Shown here piece after piece: positions 35,401 through 44,135 of a stretch of 64,000 nucleotides of DNA. The position numbers and the translations under genes are program-made. Every line of letters begins with the position of its first letter. Positions within the stretch are counted from its first letter, which is position 1. The DNA lies in contig NZ_LT607752.1 of the NCBI RefSeq assembly GCF_900090265.1, positions 2,418,001-2,482,000 of the forward strand, given 5' to 3'. Source of the stretch: Micromonospora rifamycinica (GTDB lineage: Bacteria > Actinomycetota > Actinomycetes > Mycobacteriales > Micromonosporaceae). The notes under the pieces are model-generated. The model worked only from the letters and a program-made list of their open reading frames with translations, did no database searches and had not been told where the DNA came from.

Positions 35401-36375
35401 ATGGGCACCGGGTACACCGAGGCGCAGCTACGGGCCGCCGCTGCGGACGCCGTCCGCGCCCCCTCCCTGCACAACACCCAGCCGTGGCGGTTCCGACTGC
35501 GCGACGGCGCGATCGAGGTCTGCGTCGACCCGACCCGCCGGCTGCCGGCCACCGACCCGAGCGGCTGGGGTACCCGGATCGCCGGCGGGGCGGCCCTGTT
35601 CAACCTGCGGCTGTCCCTGGCCGTGGCGGGCACCCCGGCGACGGTACGGCTGCGGCCCTACCCGGCCGACCCGGACGTGCTGGCCCGGCTGGTCCCGGAC
35701 CTGCCGCGCCGCCCCACCCCCACCGAGCAGAGCCTGTACGCGGCCATCGGCCGCCGGTTCAGCAACCGGGCACCGTTCTGGCCCGACCCGGTGCCCGCCG
35801 ACGCCCGCTGGCGGCTCGGTGAGGCGGCCCGCGCCGAGCAGTGCTGGCTGGAACTGGTGATCGGGGTGAGCGCCGTCAACGCCTTCGCCGAGATCGCCCG
35901 CAGCGCCCACCGGGTGCTCGAACGCGATCCCGCCTACCGGGCCGAACGCGCCGACTGGGTGCGTACCGAGCCCGCCCCCGACGGGGTGCCGGCCCGCGCC
36001 GGAGGCCCGCAGGCCGAGCCGCAGGACCTGCTGCCGTCGCGCGGCTTCGGCGGCCGGGACCGCGCCCCCGGCCGCGACTTCGAACCGGAACCGCTGGTGG
36101 CGGTGCTCGGCGCGGCCGGCAACACGGTCGTCGACCAGGTGCTCGCCGGGCAGGCGTTACAGCGGGTCCTGCTGACCGCCACCGACGCGGGGCTCGCGGT
36201 GTCGATGCTGTCGCAGCCGATCGAGGTGTCGGGGGCTCGGGAGGCGCTGCGGCTGTCGCTGGGGCGTTTCGGCACGCCGCAGATGGTGATGCGGATCGGG
36301 TACGGCCAGCCGGGGGTGGCCACCCCGAGGCGGAGTGTGGACGAGGTGCTGGAGTTGGCGGTGGCACCGGGCTGA
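35401..36375 (+). CDS. Acg-like nitroreductase-family protein 2
   Basis: 324 residues. It has the same family signature as the protein at 31696 (RAPSLHNTQPWRFRLRDGA, DPSGWGTRIAGGAALFNLRL, AIGRRFSNRAPFWPDPVP). The C-terminal half is LLTATDAGLAVSMLSQPIEVSGAREALR, ending FGTPQMVMRIGYGQPG. GGAAGGAG precedes the ATG. It is the second such gene in the island, and flanks the regulator on the opposite side from the first. The two copies probably share regulation; the substrate is not known. Confidence 0.85.
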   Translation: MGTGYTEAQLRAAAADAVRAPSLHNTQPWRFRLRDGAIEVCVDPTRRLPATDPSGWGTRIAGGAALFNLRLSLAVAGTPATVRLRPYPADPDVLARLVPDLPRRPTPTEQSLYAAIGRRFSNRAPFWPDPVPADARWRLGEAARAEQCWLELVIGVSAVNAFAEIARSAHRVLERDPAYRAERADWVRTEPAPDGVPARAGGPQAEPQDLLPSRGFGGRDRAPGRDFEPEPLVAVLGAAGNTVVDQVLAGQALQRVLLTATDAGLAVSMLSQPIEVSGAREALRLSLGRFGTPQMVMRIGYGQPGVATPRRSVDEVLELAVAPG

Positions 36376-36432
36376 CGATGCCGGCCCGACGACGGGTGCC
36401 GGCGACGGCACCCGGGCGGCGGTGGCGGTGGA

Positions 36433-37437
36433 TCAGGTCCGCCCGGCGGCGGCCAGCAGGGCGGCCTCGCGTGCCGGGTCCAGGCCGATCGTCGCCCGCA
36501 CCGGTCGCCCCGCGCGCGGCGGGACCGTCCCCACCCGGTCCAGCCAACGCCAGGTGTCACCGACCGTCCCGGCCACCGGGCGGCAGGTCAGCCCCGCCGC
36601 GTACGCCCGCTCGACATCGAGCTCCTGCAACCACCGGTACTCGTGGCCCGGGGGAATCCAGACCGGCAGGTCGTTCCAGGGTTCCACCCCGGCGGCGAGG
36701 ATGGGCTCCGGGTCGGTCCAGCGCAGCCGGGCATCGGATCCGGTCGTCGCCACCACCTCGCTCAGCAGCTCACCCATGGTGCTGTGCCCCGGACGGCTGA
36801 CCACGTTGAACGCGCCGCCGACACCCTCGGCGGCCCGGTCCAGCGCGAAGGCCGCCAGGTCGCGGACGTCGACGTACTGCACGGGCAGGTCGGCCGGGCC
36901 GGGGGCGAGGACGTCGCCACCCCGGGCCACCCGCCGCAACCACCACGGCAACCGGCCGACGTCCTCCCCCGGCCCGAGGATCAACCCGGCCCGCAGCAGC
37001 AGCGCACGCTCCCCGAACACCTCCGTCGCGGCCCGCTCACCGCCCGCCTTGCACCGGGCGTAGTCGTCGTCGCGGGGGTCGTCGGAGGCCGCTTCCACCA
37101 CCGTCGCCTCCTCCCCCGCCCCGGCCGGCACCGGCATGGCGTAGACGGAGCAGCTGGAGACGTAGGCGTAGTGCCCGGCGGAGCGCAGTGCCCGGGCGGC
37201 GTCGCGTACCGCGCGGGGCATGCCGTCCCAGGTGTCGACCACCAGGTCCCAGTCGCCGCCGGCCAGCGCGGCCAGCCCGTCCGGCGCGGTCCGGTCACCC
37301 CGCAACCGGTGTACGCCCGGCGGAGGGTCGCCGTGTACGCCCCGGTTGAACATCGTCACCGTCCAGCCCCGGCGTACCCCTTCGGCCACGATGGCGGAGC
37401 CGACGAACCCGGTGCCGCCCAGCATCAGCAGTCTCAT
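36433..37437 (-). CDS. NAD-dependent epimerase/dehydratase family protein
   Basis: 334 residues of Rossmann-fold extended SDR. It starts MRLLMLGGTGFVGSAIVAEGVRRG with the GxxGxxG cofactor loop, and has DTWDGMP, YVSSCSVYAMP and DYARCKAGGERA (an atypical YxxxK), then VQYVDVRDLAAFAL. It resembles the reductase/epimerase proteins acting on nucleotide sugars or related small molecules; no substrate can be assigned. The ATG at 37437 is preceded by GGTGG. A longer reading to 37575 is open but would be poorly supported. Confidence 0.8.
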   Translation of the reverse strand: MRLLMLGGTGFVGSAIVAEGVRRGWTVTMFNRGVHGDPPPGVHRLRGDRTAPDGLAALAGGDWDLVVDTWDGMPRAVRDAARALRSAGHYAYVSSCSVYAMPVPAGAGEEATVVEAASDDPRDDDYARCKAGGERAATEVFGERALLLRAGLILGPGEDVGRLPWWLRRVARGGDVLAPGPADLPVQYVDVRDLAAFALDRAAEGVGGAFNVVSRPGHSTMGELLSEVVATTGSDARLRWTDPEPILAAGVEPWNDLPVWIPPGHEYRWLQELDVERAYAAGLTCRPVAGTVGDTWRWLDRVGTVPPRAGRPVRATIGLDPAREAALLAAAGRT

Positions 37438-37903
37438 GCGTCCCACCCTGCCGGCCCGGGACACCGATGGGGCGCCCTGTTCACCGGTAGCGGATCTGCC
37501 ATCGGCAGAACCCGCCTCCCCGCCGGCCACCGGATCGGCGGGAAAGGTCCGGAGGACGGCTGACTTCTCGGACACCGGTATGCCGCTCAGGCATATTCAT
37601 GACGCCCAGGCATAAGGCTCTCCGGGCCACCTGACCCACCGGCCCCGCAGACCACACCGGGCCCCGGCGGAACCACCCGCGACCGACGGCCCGGGCAGGG
37701 CCTGCTACCAGGCTCGATCCGGCAAGCACCGATGGAATGACCCGGCACCCGCGGTCGTTACACCCTCTGTACGACCGCAGCAGGACCCCGCCCGGCAGGT
37801 CCCACCCCCGCACGAGCGCCCGACGTGGTGCCCACGCCCCGACTCCGGCATCGCCGCCGGCCCGCTGAACCTCACCGACACCCCCACCATCGACACCCGG
37901 CCC
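37438..37903. other. Intergenic region, partly coding-like
   Basis: 466 bp. It contains the caggcat palindrome at 37579. From 37616 a frame with actinomycete-like codon use is open without a stop into the lysozyme-like gene, but offers no usual start codon before GTG 37904. Its last part (PDSGIAAGPLNLTDTPTIDT) looks genuinely coding. Confidence 0.5.
37579..37614. repeat. Palindromic caggcat element, copy 3
   Basis: TATGCCGCTCAGGCATATTC followed by ATGACGCCCAGGCATA. It is close to the reverse complement of the element at 18273. It lies in the gap upstream of the epimerase gene. Confidence 0.6.
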
Positions 37904-38374
37904 GTGGCCGTGGTGCAGGCCGACAAGCCGGCGATGGACAAGCTGATCCCGCACGGGGTGCAGGGCGACCAGTCCCGCATCGACCTCGACGACGAGCAGA
38001 CCGCCAACGCCAAGGCCATCATCGCTGCCACCAAGAAGACCGGCATGGACGAACGCGCCGCCGTCGTGTCCATCGCCACCGCCCTCCAGGAATCCAAGCT
38101 GGAGAACCTCGGCCACCTCGGCGACCGCAACGACCACGACTCCCAGGGCCTGTTCCAACAGCGCCCCTCCTCCGGCTGGGGCACCGTCGAGCAGATCACC
38201 GACCCCGAGTACGCCACCACCGCGTTCCTCAAGGGCCTCAAGCAGGTCGACGGCTGGCAGGACATGCCCCTGACCAAGGCCGCCCAGACCGTCCAGGTCT
38301 CCGCCTACCCCGACCACTACGCCCAGTGGGAACAGCAGGCCGCCGACCTCGTCACCCAGCACTGGAACAGCTGA
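37904..38374 (+). CDS. Lysozyme-like (SLT-fold) domain protein, start uncertain
   Basis: 156 residues from GTG 37904. The core AIIAATKKTGMDERAAVVSIATALQESKLENL (catalytic-type Glu in ALQES), NDHDSQGLFQQRPSSGWGT and AAQTVQVSAYPDHYAQWE is the peptidoglycan-lytic lysozyme-like domain often linked to actinomycete cell-wall hydrolases. No signal peptide is present in this reading. The same frame is open to 37616 without a canonical start, so a 5' lesion, an unusual start (CTG) or an upstream frameshift has probably separated it from its secretion signal. A strong terminator follows at 38391. Confidence 0.65.
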   Translation: MAVVQADKPAMDKLIPHGVQGDQSRIDLDDEQTANAKAIIAATKKTGMDERAAVVSIATALQESKLENLGHLGDRNDHDSQGLFQQRPSSGWGTVEQITDPEYATTAFLKGLKQVDGWQDMPLTKAAQTVQVSAYPDHYAQWEQQAADLVTQHWNS

Positions 38375-38390
38375 CCCACACCGCACCGTC

Positions 38391-38431
38391 ACGACGAAGG
38401 CCCCGGCTCAATGAGCCGGGGCCTTCGTCGT
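38391..38431. terminator. Strong bidirectional terminator
   Basis: A 19-bp perfect stem (ACGACGAAGGCCCCGGCTC with its complement) has a 3-nt loop. It ends the lysozyme-like gene on one side and the tRNA-Gly/tRNA-Val array on the other. Confidence 0.85.
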
Positions 38432-38438
38432 GCTCTGG

Positions 38439-38510
38439 TGGGCGATACTGGGTTTGAACCAGTGACCTCTTCCGTGTCAAGGAAGCGCGCTCCCACTGCG
38501 CCAATCGCCC
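38439..38510 (-). tRNA. tRNA-Val (GAC), copy 1
   Basis: A 72-nt cloverleaf: acceptor GGGCGAT/ATCGCCC, anticodon loop TTGACAC with anticodon GAC, T-loop TTCAAAC. CCA is not encoded. It is identical to the copy at 42862. It is transcribed after the tRNA-Gly at 38520. Confidence 0.95.
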
Positions 38511-38519
38511 GTGGTCGAG

Positions 38520-38592
38520 AGCGGACGACGGGATTCGAACCCGCGACCCTCACCTTGGCAAGGTGATGCGCTACCAGCTGCGCTACGTCCGC
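38520..38592 (-). tRNA. tRNA-Gly (GCC), copy 1
   Basis: 73 nt: acceptor GCGGACG/CGTCCGC, anticodon GCC in loop TTGCCAA, T-loop TTCGAAT. It is identical to the copy at 43054. A TAGAGT-like -10 box lies at 38629-38624 (reading down the minus strand). Confidence 0.95.
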
Positions 38593-38737
38593 GTGCCGCC
38601 CGGTTTCCCCGGCGACGCCCCGAACTCTACCCGATGGCAAGATCGCTCGTCCGGCGGCCCCACCCCGAAGCGGGACGCGGGTGGAACGCGTCCCGCCCCG
38701 GCCGGTCAGCCGCCTGGGCGGTGCCGGGTCAGCCGGT

Positions 38738-39913
38738 CTAGCGGTACAGGATCAGCGAGACGTTCGCCCCGTACTGGATCGGGTAGCCGAGCGGTATCGA
38801 CAACGTCTCGCCCAGCAGTGGCGGCGGGGGCGGCGGAGGCGGGCGACGCCACCACCAGAACAGCCACCACCACAGGCCTCTGCCCCACCAGCCCACGAAG
38901 AAGTAGTCCTCGGAGGTGAGCGCCGAGATCGGTCCCCCCGGGCTGGCCACACCGGGGCCGGTGGTGACGGAGTCCTGCCACCCGCCGGCCAGGTTGGTCA
39001 CGATCCGCACGGCACCGGCGGCGTCGGCGAAGAACACGCCGGTCGGGCCGTTGGCGGGACGGGTCACGGTGAGCCGGGCACCGACCGGCACCACGCCGCT
39101 CGCGGACACGGCCACCCGGTTCCACGGGTCGGGCAGGCCGCCGCCCGCCGGGGTCACCTGCCAGAGCCGGCCGTCCAGTCCGGCGTAGTACGCCTGCACG
39201 TCGCCGTCGGTCAGCGCCGCCACCCCGCTGCCGGCCGCCGCGACACCGGACGGGCCGATGGACGACGTCTGCCAGCTGCCGTTGGTCCGGCCGAGATGGC
39301 GCAGCCCGCCGTCGGAGCCGACGAAGAACGCGCCCGGCGCGCTGGACTGCCACGAACCGGCGAGCACCGCGCCCGGCGGGGCGACGCCGGTCGCCGAGAG
39401 GCGCTGCGGCCCGCCCCCGGGGCGCACCACCCGGTTGTACGAGGTGCCGTAGACCGCGCCGTCGACACCGACGAAGAAGACGTACACGTAGCCGTCGGGG
39501 GCGGTGAACGCGGTCAACCGGGTTCCGGGGGTGGCGAGGTTGCCCGCTCCGTCGCGGTAGACGGAGATGGCGGAGGTCGCGGAACTGGTCACGGCAACGA
39601 CCAGCCCGCCCTGGGTGCCGACGGTGAACACGGCGGCGTTGCCGTCGGGCTGCCGGACGGCGCTGACGTCGGCATCGGGCGGGGCGACCACCGTGCTGCC
39701 GAACGGGGTGACGCCGGTGGCGGACGCCAGGTAGAAGCGACCGTCCCGACCGACGGTGAAGCCTACGACCTGTGACGTCGCCGCCTGTGCCGTCGCCCGG
39801 GGTGGCGCGGCCTGCGCCGCCGGTACGCGTGGCACACCGACCGCGGTGGCGACCAGCGCCAGCGCCATGCCGGTGGCCACCACGCGGCGGCGTCCGATTC
39901 TGTTGGGGATCAC
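38738..39913 (-). CDS. Secreted beta-propeller-like (tectonin/lectin-like) repeat protein
   Basis: 391 residues. Signal peptide VIPNRIGRRRVVATGMALALVATAV...AQAAP, then about seven repeated segments of the type FFVGxDGxxxxxxxxxGxW and ATGVxPPGxxL, the pattern of actinomycete propeller proteins that bind surfaces or sugars. The last 60 residues are odd: WWGRGLWWWLFWWWRRP leads into a run of eight prolines, then LLGETLSIPLGYP. GTG 39913 is preceded by AAAGGA. It stands alone between a tRNA array and an NB-ARC regulator. No catalytic residues are seen. Confidence 0.72.
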   Translation of the reverse strand: MIPNRIGRRRVVATGMALALVATAVGVPRVPAAQAAPPRATAQAATSQVVGFTVGRDGRFYLASATGVTPFGSTVVAPPDADVSAVRQPDGNAAVFTVGTQGGLVVAVTSSATSAISVYRDGAGNLATPGTRLTAFTAPDGYVYVFFVGVDGAVYGTSYNRVVRPGGGPQRLSATGVAPPGAVLAGSWQSSAPGAFFVGSDGGLRHLGRTNGSWQTSSIGPSGVAAAGSGVAALTDGDVQAYYAGLDGRLWQVTPAGGGLPDPWNRVAVSASGVVPVGARLTVTRPANGPTGVFFADAAGAVRIVTNLAGGWQDSVTTGPGVASPGGPISALTSEDYFFVGWWGRGLWWWLFWWWRRPPPPPPPPLLGETLSIPLGYPIQYGANVSLILYR

Positions 39914-40208
39914 GGTTGTCCTTTCGGTGGACGGGAAACCATCGCCTCCAGGTTCATCGTCCGACGGCCACTTAGACAACGACATCGGTGAATTTAAAAA
40001 CTATTAGTGAAGTGCGCCGAAAATCGTTGACCCGAGCGCCCGAAGCATGCAGCTCGGGGCATTACGCCTGTTCAAGCCAGGGTAGATCGCGTCCTTTCCG
40101 GAGGCTCCCCGGAAGGGGCGCCCGGCACACCCGCGCCACCTGCCACAATTACCTCCGACCCTTTCCGGGTTTCCGGGAATTCGCCGGACAGGAGAATGCG
40201 GGGCACCG
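39914..40208. other. Intergenic, locally AT-rich promoter region
   Basis: 295 bp between two minus-strand genes. Around 39985-40025 the DNA is unusually AT-rich for this genome (AATTTAAAAACTATTAG) and probably holds the promoter of the propeller gene. No RNA gene or coding frame was recognised. Confidence 0.5.
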
Positions 40209-42698
40209 TTACGGGGCAGGTTGCGCCTCGCCGAGCCGCTGCCGGAGCTGGGCGGCGTCCGGGTGGCCGAGCCGGTCGAGCACGTCGAGGGCCTGTCGCC
40301 AGGCGACCCGGGCGGCGGCGTCGTCGGCGGCGGCCCGGTGACTGTCGCCGAGGTGCATCAGGGTGACCGACTCGTAGTACCGTTCGCCGGTCTCCTGCCA
40401 CAGCGCGAGCGCGTGCCGGTAGCAGTCGAGGGCGTCGCGGTGCCTGCCGAGCTGGTGGTGGGCGAAGCCGAGGCTGTCCCAGGCGTGCGCCTCCCAGTAC
40501 CGGTTGCCGGTCTGCTGTTGCTGCGCCAGCGCCCGCCCGCAGTAGTCCAGCGCGCGGGCGTGGTCGCCGAGCTGGATGTGGTACCAGCCGATGTTGTTGA
40601 GCGCGTTGGCCTGCCCCTGCGCGTGACCGGCGGCGGCGAACAGGCGGTGCGCCCGTTGCGCGTGGTCGAGGGCACGCCGGTGGTCGCCCTGGCGTTCCGC
40701 GAGGATGCCGAGGTTCAGCTCGGTACGCCCGCCACCGACCCCGTCGCCGAGTTCGGCGTACAACCGCAGGGAACGCTCCAGGTGGTCATGGGCCTGGTCG
40801 TACCCACCCAGCCGCAGGCAGGCGACGGCCCGGTTGCGGTGGGCGCGGGCCTGACCGTCCCGGTCCCCCGCCGCCGTGGCCGCCCGCAGCGCCACCTGCT
40901 GGGCGTGGGACTGGTCCTGCCAGGCGCCCACCCGGTCGAGGTAGGTGTTGACGCTCCACGCCAATTGCCAGGCGTGGGTCGGCAACCCGTGCTCGGCGGC
41001 CAGGTCGATCGCGGCCAGCAGCGCCCGGTGTTCGGCGGCGAGCCACGCCCACGCCTCGTCCCGGTCGGCCGGTACCACCGCCGCCGTGCCGGGGGACGCC
41101 GCCGGCAGCGCGATGTCGTCGCGGTGCTTGTGCAGCAGCAGAGCGGCGGCGTAGGCGGTGTGCAGGTAGTGGTCGAGCAGCCGGCGCAGCGCCGCGTCCC
41201 GGAGCCTGGCGGAGTCGGTGGCCGTCGCCAGCTCGACGGCGTACGCGCGCAGCAGGTCGTGCAGGACGTACCGGCCGGGGGTGTGTTCGGTGAGCAGGTT
41301 CGCCCGGGTCAGCACCGCCAACGGCCGGCGCACCTCGGCGGTGGACACGGCCAGGAGGCTGGCCGCCGCCGCGACGGACACGTCGGGGCCGGGGTGCGTC
41401 CCGAGCACCCGGAACAGGTCGGCCGCCCCCGGTTCCAGCCCCCGGTACGACCAGGACAGCACCGCCCGCACGTCGGCGTTGGCCTCCCCGCTGCTGAAGG
41501 CGTCGAGAGCGCCCCGGGTGGCGGTCAGCTCGGCGGCCAGCCGGGCGAGGCCGAACTCCGGGTAGGTGGCGGCCCGGGCGGCCACGATGGCCAACGCCAG
41601 CGGCAGCCCGGCCGCCGCGGCGACGATCCGGTCCACCGCCTCCGGCTCCGCCGCCACCCGGTCCCCGCCCAGCCGGCGGGACAGCAGCTCGCGTCCCTCC
41701 GCCGGGGACAGCAGGCCCAGCCGCAGCGGGCGGGCCCCCTCGGCGGTCACCAGCCCCGGCAGGTGGTTGCGGCTGGTCACCAGCACCAGGCAGCCCGGTG
41801 AGCTGGGCAGCAGCGGACGCACCTGGTCGGCGTCGTGGGCGTTGTCCAGCAGCACCAGCATCCGCCGGTCGGCGAGCAGGCTGCGGTACAGCGCGGCCTG
41901 CGCCGCCAGCGCCGCCGGGATGCGCTCCGGGGGCACCGCGAGCGCCTCCAGGAACCCGGCCACCGCCTCGGCCGGGCTCAGCGCGGGCGACTCGGGGTCG
42001 TACCCGCGCAGGTCGACGTGGAGATGGCCGTCCGGGAACCGGTCGGCGACCTGGTGTGCCCAGTACACGGCGAGGGCGGTCTTGCCCACCCCGGCCGTCC
42101 CGACGATGGTCGAGACGGGCACGGTGCCCGGCGGACCGGGCGGCTCGGTGAGCAGTGCGGTGAGGGCGGCCAGCGGCGCGGACCGGCCGGTGAAGTGCCG
42201 TACCGCCGCCGGTAGCTGCCGGGGCACGAACGGAACCGGCCCGCCCGGACCGGCGGCCGGTGCCGCGGACCCGGCGCTGTCCGGCCGGCCCCGCTCGGCG
42301 CGGGCGGCGGCGAGCCGGTCGTCGGCCCGCGCCGCGTCCGCCGCCCCCAGCATCCGCCAGTACGCCGCCTCCCAGCGGGTCGGGTCGGTGAGCCCGGGGG
42401 GCAGCCGGATGCCGCTCTGTTCGGCGTACGCGACGCAGGCGCCCAGGTAGTCGGCGACGAAGTCCCGGTCGGGAAGCGACTTGGCGTTGAGCTTGTCACT
42501 GAGGGTGGAACGGGCCAGCGGCCTGCCCCGGCGGGCGGCGACCGCCACCAGCGTGTTCAGCGACGGACCGCCGGCGAGCTGCCGTAGTCGCCGCAACTCC
42601 TCGGCGAACGCGCGCAGCGCGTCCCGACCGGTCTCCCCCACTGCACACCCACCCGGCGTCGCGACGTCCCTCGGCAGAACCGGAGCCAGGATAGACAT
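40209..42698 (-). CDS. STAND regulator: N-terminal HTH-like, NB-ARC ATPase, TPR repeats (AfsR-like without SARP)
   Basis: 829 residues. The N-terminus (RAFAEELRRLRQLAGGPSLNTLV, ARSTLSDKLNAKSLP) is the HTH-like module common in such proteins. An NB-ARC domain has Walker A IVGTAGVGKTAL, Walker B RRMLVLLDNAHDADQ and GLPLALAIVAA. From about residue 560 TPR units follow (ALNNIGWYHIQLGDHARALDYC, AWDSLGFAHHQLGRHRDALDCY, LMHLGDSH, split here). It is probably a signal-responsive transcription factor switched by nucleotide binding. ATG 42698 lacks a ribosome site; GTG 42641 is an alternative. It lies in the segment between the two tRNA arrays. Confidence 0.82.
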   Translation of the reverse strand: MSILAPVLPRDVATPGGCAVGETGRDALRAFAEELRRLRQLAGGPSLNTLVAVAARRGRPLARSTLSDKLNAKSLPDRDFVADYLGACVAYAEQSGIRLPPGLTDPTRWEAAYWRMLGAADAARADDRLAAARAERGRPDSAGSAAPAAGPGGPVPFVPRQLPAAVRHFTGRSAPLAALTALLTEPPGPPGTVPVSTIVGTAGVGKTALAVYWAHQVADRFPDGHLHVDLRGYDPESPALSPAEAVAGFLEALAVPPERIPAALAAQAALYRSLLADRRMLVLLDNAHDADQVRPLLPSSPGCLVLVTSRNHLPGLVTAEGARPLRLGLLSPAEGRELLSRRLGGDRVAAEPEAVDRIVAAAAGLPLALAIVAARAATYPEFGLARLAAELTATRGALDAFSSGEANADVRAVLSWSYRGLEPGAADLFRVLGTHPGPDVSVAAAASLLAVSTAEVRRPLAVLTRANLLTEHTPGRYVLHDLLRAYAVELATATDSARLRDAALRRLLDHYLHTAYAAALLLHKHRDDIALPAASPGTAAVVPADRDEAWAWLAAEHRALLAAIDLAAEHGLPTHAWQLAWSVNTYLDRVGAWQDQSHAQQVALRAATAAGDRDGQARAHRNRAVACLRLGGYDQAHDHLERSLRLYAELGDGVGGGRTELNLGILAERQGDHRRALDHAQRAHRLFAAAGHAQGQANALNNIGWYHIQLGDHARALDYCGRALAQQQQTGNRYWEAHAWDSLGFAHHQLGRHRDALDCYRHALALWQETGERYYESVTLMHLGDSHRAAADDAAARVAWRQALDVLDRLGHPDAAQLRQRLGEAQPAP

Positions 42699-42817
42699 CG
42701 TATCGACGCAGAACGATCGTCTCCCACGAGCCGGGAGGGGCCGCACGGACGGGGTTCCGGCTCCGGCCCTACGAGCGGGTGCCCTCGCCCGGCCGGCGGC
42801 GTCGGGAGGGGAGAAGC

Positions 42818-42854
42818 AGTAGGGCCGCCTCCCGACTCGGGAGGCGGCCCTACT
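42818..42854. terminator. Terminator of tRNA array 2
   Basis: A 16-bp perfect stem (AGTAGGGCCGCCTCCC / GGGAGGCGGCCCTACT) with a 5-nt loop lies 7 bp below the tRNA-Val. Confidence 0.85.
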
Positions 42855-42861
42855 GACCGTG

Positions 42862-42933
42862 TGGGCGATACTGGGTTTGAACCAGTGACCTCTTCCGTGT
42901 CAAGGAAGCGCGCTCCCACTGCGCCAATCGCCC
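42862..42933 (-). tRNA. tRNA-Val (GAC), copy 2
   Basis: Same 72 nt as the copy at 38439, including the following GTG. Anticodon GAC. It is the last member of the Gly-Cys-Val array. Confidence 0.95.
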
Positions 42934-42946
42934 GTGCCTGTTACCG

Positions 42947-43017
42947 AGGTGGGGACGGGATTTGAACCCGCGTACACGGCTTTGCAGGCCGTTGCCTCGC
43001 CTCTCGGCCACCCCACC
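42947..43017 (-). tRNA. tRNA-Cys (GCA)
   Basis: 71 nt: acceptor GGTGGGG/CCCCACC, anticodon GCA in loop CTGCAAA, T-loop TTCAAAT. It is the only tRNA-Cys in the window. Confidence 0.95.
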
Positions 43018-43053
43018 GAGGTTGCCCCCGTCGAATACGTGGCGGCAGCTCCG

Positions 43054-43126
43054 AGCGGACGACGGGATTCGAACCCGCGACCCTCACCTTGGCAAGGTGA
43101 TGCGCTACCAGCTGCGCTACGTCCGC
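43054..43126 (-). tRNA. tRNA-Gly (GCC), copy 2
   Basis: Identical to the copy at 38520. It is first in the Gly-Cys-Val array. A promoter TTGGCA-N18-TAGAGT lies upstream (43188-43159 on the minus strand). Confidence 0.95.
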
Positions 43127-43158
43127 GTACCCCCGGGCTCACCCGGTGACGGATGGAA

Positions 43159-43188
43159 ACTCTAGCCGAGCGGTCGGACCGATGCCAA
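43159..43188 (-). promoter_or_regulatory. Promoter of tRNA array 2
   Basis: On the minus strand: TTGGCA (43188-43183), an 18-bp spacer and TAGAGT (43164-43159), 32 bp before the tRNA-Gly. The same TAGAGT precedes array 1. Confidence 0.55.
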
Positions 43189-43416
43189 CTCGGGCCGCCC
43201 GACGGCGCGTCCGGCCGACGCGCGGGTGTGCGCCACCACCACCCGTAGAGCATCCTAGGAGGTTGGGTCGCCAGCCCGGGCCGCGCCCGCCGGCCCCGGT
43301 CGCGGTGGGACACTCCCGACGCGCCGACAGCGTGCTGTCCGGCTTCCGACTCCGACCTGCCCGATCGGGCGGCTCGGTAACTCCCTGTGCTCGTGTTGAT
43401 AGGTTACCGTAGCGGC

Positions 43417-44016
43417 GTGACGAGACGTGCCGCCGCCGATGTCCGCCTGGATTCCCTGCTGCGCACCGCGTGTGACGTGATCGTCGAGCGTGGACTCGCC
43501 AACACCCGCACCGCCGACGTGGCCGCCGCCGCCGGAGTCAGCCAGGCACTGGTCTTCTACCACTTCGCCACCAAGGAACGGCTGCTCGCCCAGGCCTTCG
43601 CGTACGCCGTCGAGCAGGAGCTGGCCCGGCTCGACGCGGTGCTCCGCGCCACCACCCCGCCGCTGACCAAGCTCCGGCGCATCCTGCGCCTCTACACCCC
43701 CACCGGCCGCCCCTGGACGATGTGGATCGACGGCTGGGCCGAGTCGCTGCGCACCCCGGAACTGGAGAAGGTCTGTCGCCGGCTCGACCTGCGCTGGCGG
43801 CAGGACCTGGCGGCGGTCATCTCGGCCGGGGTGGCCGACGGGACCTTCGACTGCGCCGACCCGGCCGGGGCCGCCTGGCGGATCAACGCGGTGATGGACG
43901 GGCTCGCCGTCCAGCTCGCCGTCCACCAGCGGGTCATCTCCCGTCGGCAGTTCGGTGAGTGGATCCGGCTGGTCACCGCCCGGGAACTGGGCCTCGACCC
44001 GGTCCAGCTCGTCTGA
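43417..44016 (+). CDS. TetR-family transcriptional regulator
   Basis: 199 residues. The N-terminal TetR HTH (LLRTACDVIVERGLANTRTADVAAAAGVSQALVFYHFATKERLLAQAF) and the C-terminal domain (LRRILRLYTPTGRPWTMWIDGWAE, WRINAVMDGLAVQLAVH) resemble the BetI-like branch. The GTG start is leaderless with TACCGT six bases upstream; a GTG 30 bp earlier is also open. It precedes the metalloprotease by 120 bp on the same strand, but the ligand and targets are unknown. Confidence 0.85.
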   Translation: MTRRAAADVRLDSLLRTACDVIVERGLANTRTADVAAAAGVSQALVFYHFATKERLLAQAFAYAVEQELARLDAVLRATTPPLTKLRRILRLYTPTGRPWTMWIDGWAESLRTPELEKVCRRLDLRWRQDLAAVISAGVADGTFDCADPAGAAWRINAVMDGLAVQLAVHQRVISRRQFGEWIRLVTARELGLDPVQLV

Positions 44017-44135
44017 GTCGGGCACCCCGAGGCCATTGCCTCCGTCGGGCCGGCCTGGTAGTCACGTATTCGCATGCGTACCCACGCCTGCCTCGGGCCG
44101 GCGTCGCGCCGGACCCGCTCCCACAAGGAGGTTTC

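Noticed and set aside
40209..42698. NB-ARC protein as an anti-phage STAND system
   Set aside because: The HTH-like N-terminus and TPR C-terminus fit an AfsR-like regulator; no effector domain or defence neighbour is seen.
38439..43126. tRNA copies as att sites of an integrated element
   Set aside because: No integrase, excisionase or phage gene lies between them, and whole tRNAs rather than tRNA ends are repeated.
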